DNA from: Mycobacterium sp. 3519A
GTDB lineage: Bacteria; Actinomycetota; Actinomycetes; Mycobacteriales; Mycobacteriaceae
Assembly: GCF_900240945.1 (NCBI RefSeq)
Contig: NZ_OESG01000014.1
Coordinates: 1,050,923-1,114,922 of the forward strand
Direction of reading: 5' to 3'
Length of the DNA: 64,000 bases
Position 1 is the stretch's first letter. The number at the start of each line of letters is the position of its first letter. This document shows, one piece after another, positions 62,967 to 64,000 of this stretch. A model generated the notes under the pieces. It saw only the letters and a program-made list of their open reading frames with translations. It did not search any database and was not told where the DNA came from. The translations under genes were made by a program, and so were the position numbers.

Positions 62967-64000
62967 CGGCACCCACGGAATCGCGCCGGTTGACCGTCCA
63001 AGGCTGGCAGAACCTGCTGTTGTCGGTGATGGGCGTGGTGGTGCTCGCAGGTGCCGTCGCGGGCGGCGTCCTGCTGTATCGCACCGACCGCGTGTCCAGC
63101 GAGTTGGTCGACAGTATCCAGCCCGCGCGGGTAGCCGCTTACCAGCTACAGGCGGCGCTGCGCGATCAGGAGACAGCGCTGCGCGGATACGCGATCGCGG
63201 CCGACCGGCAGTTCCTCGAACCGTATTTCGCCGGACAGCGCACCGAACAGGCGGCGGCCGACGAGATCCGCGCCCGCATGGGTTATGACCGTGAAGCGGT
63301 CGACGACCTCGAGGCCATCGAGCAGGCCGCCGCCCAATGGCGATCCAACTACGCCGACCCGCTGATCGCCGCCGTCACGCCGGGCAGGCCGTCGGTGGTG
63401 GACAGCGCCACCGCCGAACGCGGCAAGGCCGAATTCGACCGTCTGCGAACGCTGTTCGACGTGCAGAACCAGAACCTGGGTGCGGCGCGACAGGCAGGCG
63501 TCGACGACTTGCAGGCGGCGCGGAACTGGCGCAACGCGGTGCTGATCGGCGTGATCGGCACGTTCTTCGCAATGACGGTGTTGCTTGCCGTGCTGGTGCG
63601 GAACGTGGTCACCAGGCCGTTGGCGGCCCTGGCCGCGTCGTGCAGGCGGATCACCGAAGGGAACTTCGGCGAACGCATTGCGATGAGCGGTCCCAGGGAC
63701 ATTCGCGGCATCGCGGCCGACGTCGAAGACATGCGGCAGCGCATCGTCGACGAACTCGAAGCGTCGAAGTCGGCCAGCGCGGCACTCGACGAGCAGACCA
63801 TGGAATTGCGGCGCTCGAACGCGGAACTCGAGCAGTTCGCCTACGTCGCATCCCACGACCTTCAGGAACCGCTGCGCAAGGTGGCCTCCTTCTGCCAGTT
63901 GCTCGAAAAGCGCTACGGCGACAAACTCGACGAGCGCGGCATCGAGTACATCGGCTTCGCTGTCGACGGTGCCAAGCGCATGCAGGTGTTGATCAACGAT
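62963..64000 (+). CDS. CHASE3-HAMP sensor histidine kinase (3' end outside window)
   Basis: 346 residues visible. TM1 ([20 protein letters not shown]) and TM2 ([20 protein letters not shown]) flank an extracytoplasmic helical CHASE3 domain ([40 protein letters not shown]). HAMP follows ([20 protein letters not shown]), then a coiled coil and the HisKA H-box [20 protein letters not shown] with the phospho-acceptor His in [11 protein letters not shown]. The ATP-binding domain lies beyond 64000. Translationally coupled (ATGA) to the REC-PP2C gene, it is almost certainly the cognate kinase. Confidence 0.93.
   Translation, partial: MTAPTESRRLTVQGWQNLLLSVMGVVVLAGAVAGGVLLYRTDRVSSELVDSIQPARVAAYQLQAALRDQETALRGYAIAADRQFLEPYFAGQRTEQAAADEIRARMGYDREAVDDLEAIEQAAAQWRSNYADPLIAAVTPGRPSVVDSATAERGKAEFDRLRTLFDVQNQNLGAARQAGVDDLQAARNWRNAVLIGVIGTFFAMTVLLAVLVRNVVTRPLAALAASCRRITEGNFGERIAMSGPRDIRGIAADVEDMRQRIVDELEASKSASAALDEQTMELRRSNAELEQFAYVASHDLQEPLRKVASFCQLLEKRYGDKLDERGIEYIGFAVDGAKRMQVLIND

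Overview
The window is GC-rich actinobacterial DNA and almost certainly from a Mycobacterium, most likely an environmental rapid grower. Supporting evidence: EspG-like and WXG100-like type VII secretion (ESX) genes, an Lsr2 nucleoid protein, a GjpA-type porin, a RipB-like NlpC/P60 hydrolase, a CpnT-like toxin N-terminus, a probable F420-dependent luciferase-family enzyme, and many GTG/TTG starts with 4-bp start/stop overlaps. No rRNA, tRNA or CRISPR array was seen.

Layout. (1) 1-6.2 kb: an ESX-associated accessory island. It holds the 3' part of a large protein ending in a SET-like (protein-lysine methyltransferase) domain, a small ESX-type protein, an 849-aa WXG-containing protein with a Gly/Pro/Asn repeat stalk, and an EspG-like chaperone. 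(2) 6.2-15 kb: redox and catabolic genes (GMC oxidoreductase, SDRs, APC permease, a HAD-type dehalogenase, a Tat-exported carbonic anhydrase lipoprotein, MOSC protein) with a frameshifted SDR and a subtilase relic. (3) 15.4-25.6 kb: HNH protein, stand-alone ilvC, chorismate mutase, LysR, LysE exporter, a divergent flavin monooxygenase/reductase pair, a DUF6924-like protein and a long-linker Lsr2. (4) 26-33.8 kb: GjpA-like porin, then a WXG100/CpnT-like pair lacking a toxin domain and flanked by two decayed IS256-family transposase ends, an aminoglycoside-phosphotransferase-fold kinase, a Ser/Thr-kinase relic and a ThrE-like exporter broken by one TAG. (5) 33.8-38.1 kb: a tight GntR / ADP-ribosylglycohydrolase / NCS1 permease / PfkB kinase operon, compositionally like E. 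coli yegTUV-yegW. (6) 38.4-43 kb: an aliphatic-amide operon (amiC-amiS-amiE-amiB, divergent MarR gene) followed by the relic of an acetyl-CoA synthetase gene. (7) 43-58.4 kb: methyltransferase, TMEM175-like channel, CGNR regulator, and small catabolic enzymes (NTF2-like, AhpD-like, second HAD dehalogenase, quinone reductase, alpha/beta hydrolase, atypical SDR), then cupin, LLM enzyme, Rip-type cell-wall hydrolase, a tandem double TetR regulator and a GNAT. (8) 59-64 kb: VapBC, an NDH-2-like flavoprotein, a 55-aa exported peptide, a HicB-like protein and a REC-PP2C phosphatase translationally coupled to a CHASE3 histidine kinase running off the window.

Two themes stand out. First, ESX-type effector cassettes without visible ESX machinery (1-6 kb and 28-30 kb), the first carrying a eukaryote-like SET domain. 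Second, widespread gene decay between intact operons (SDR, subtilase, LLM enzyme, IS256 ends, Ser/Thr kinase, ThrE, acetyl-CoA synthetase). All assignments come from reading motifs by eye; no database search was run.
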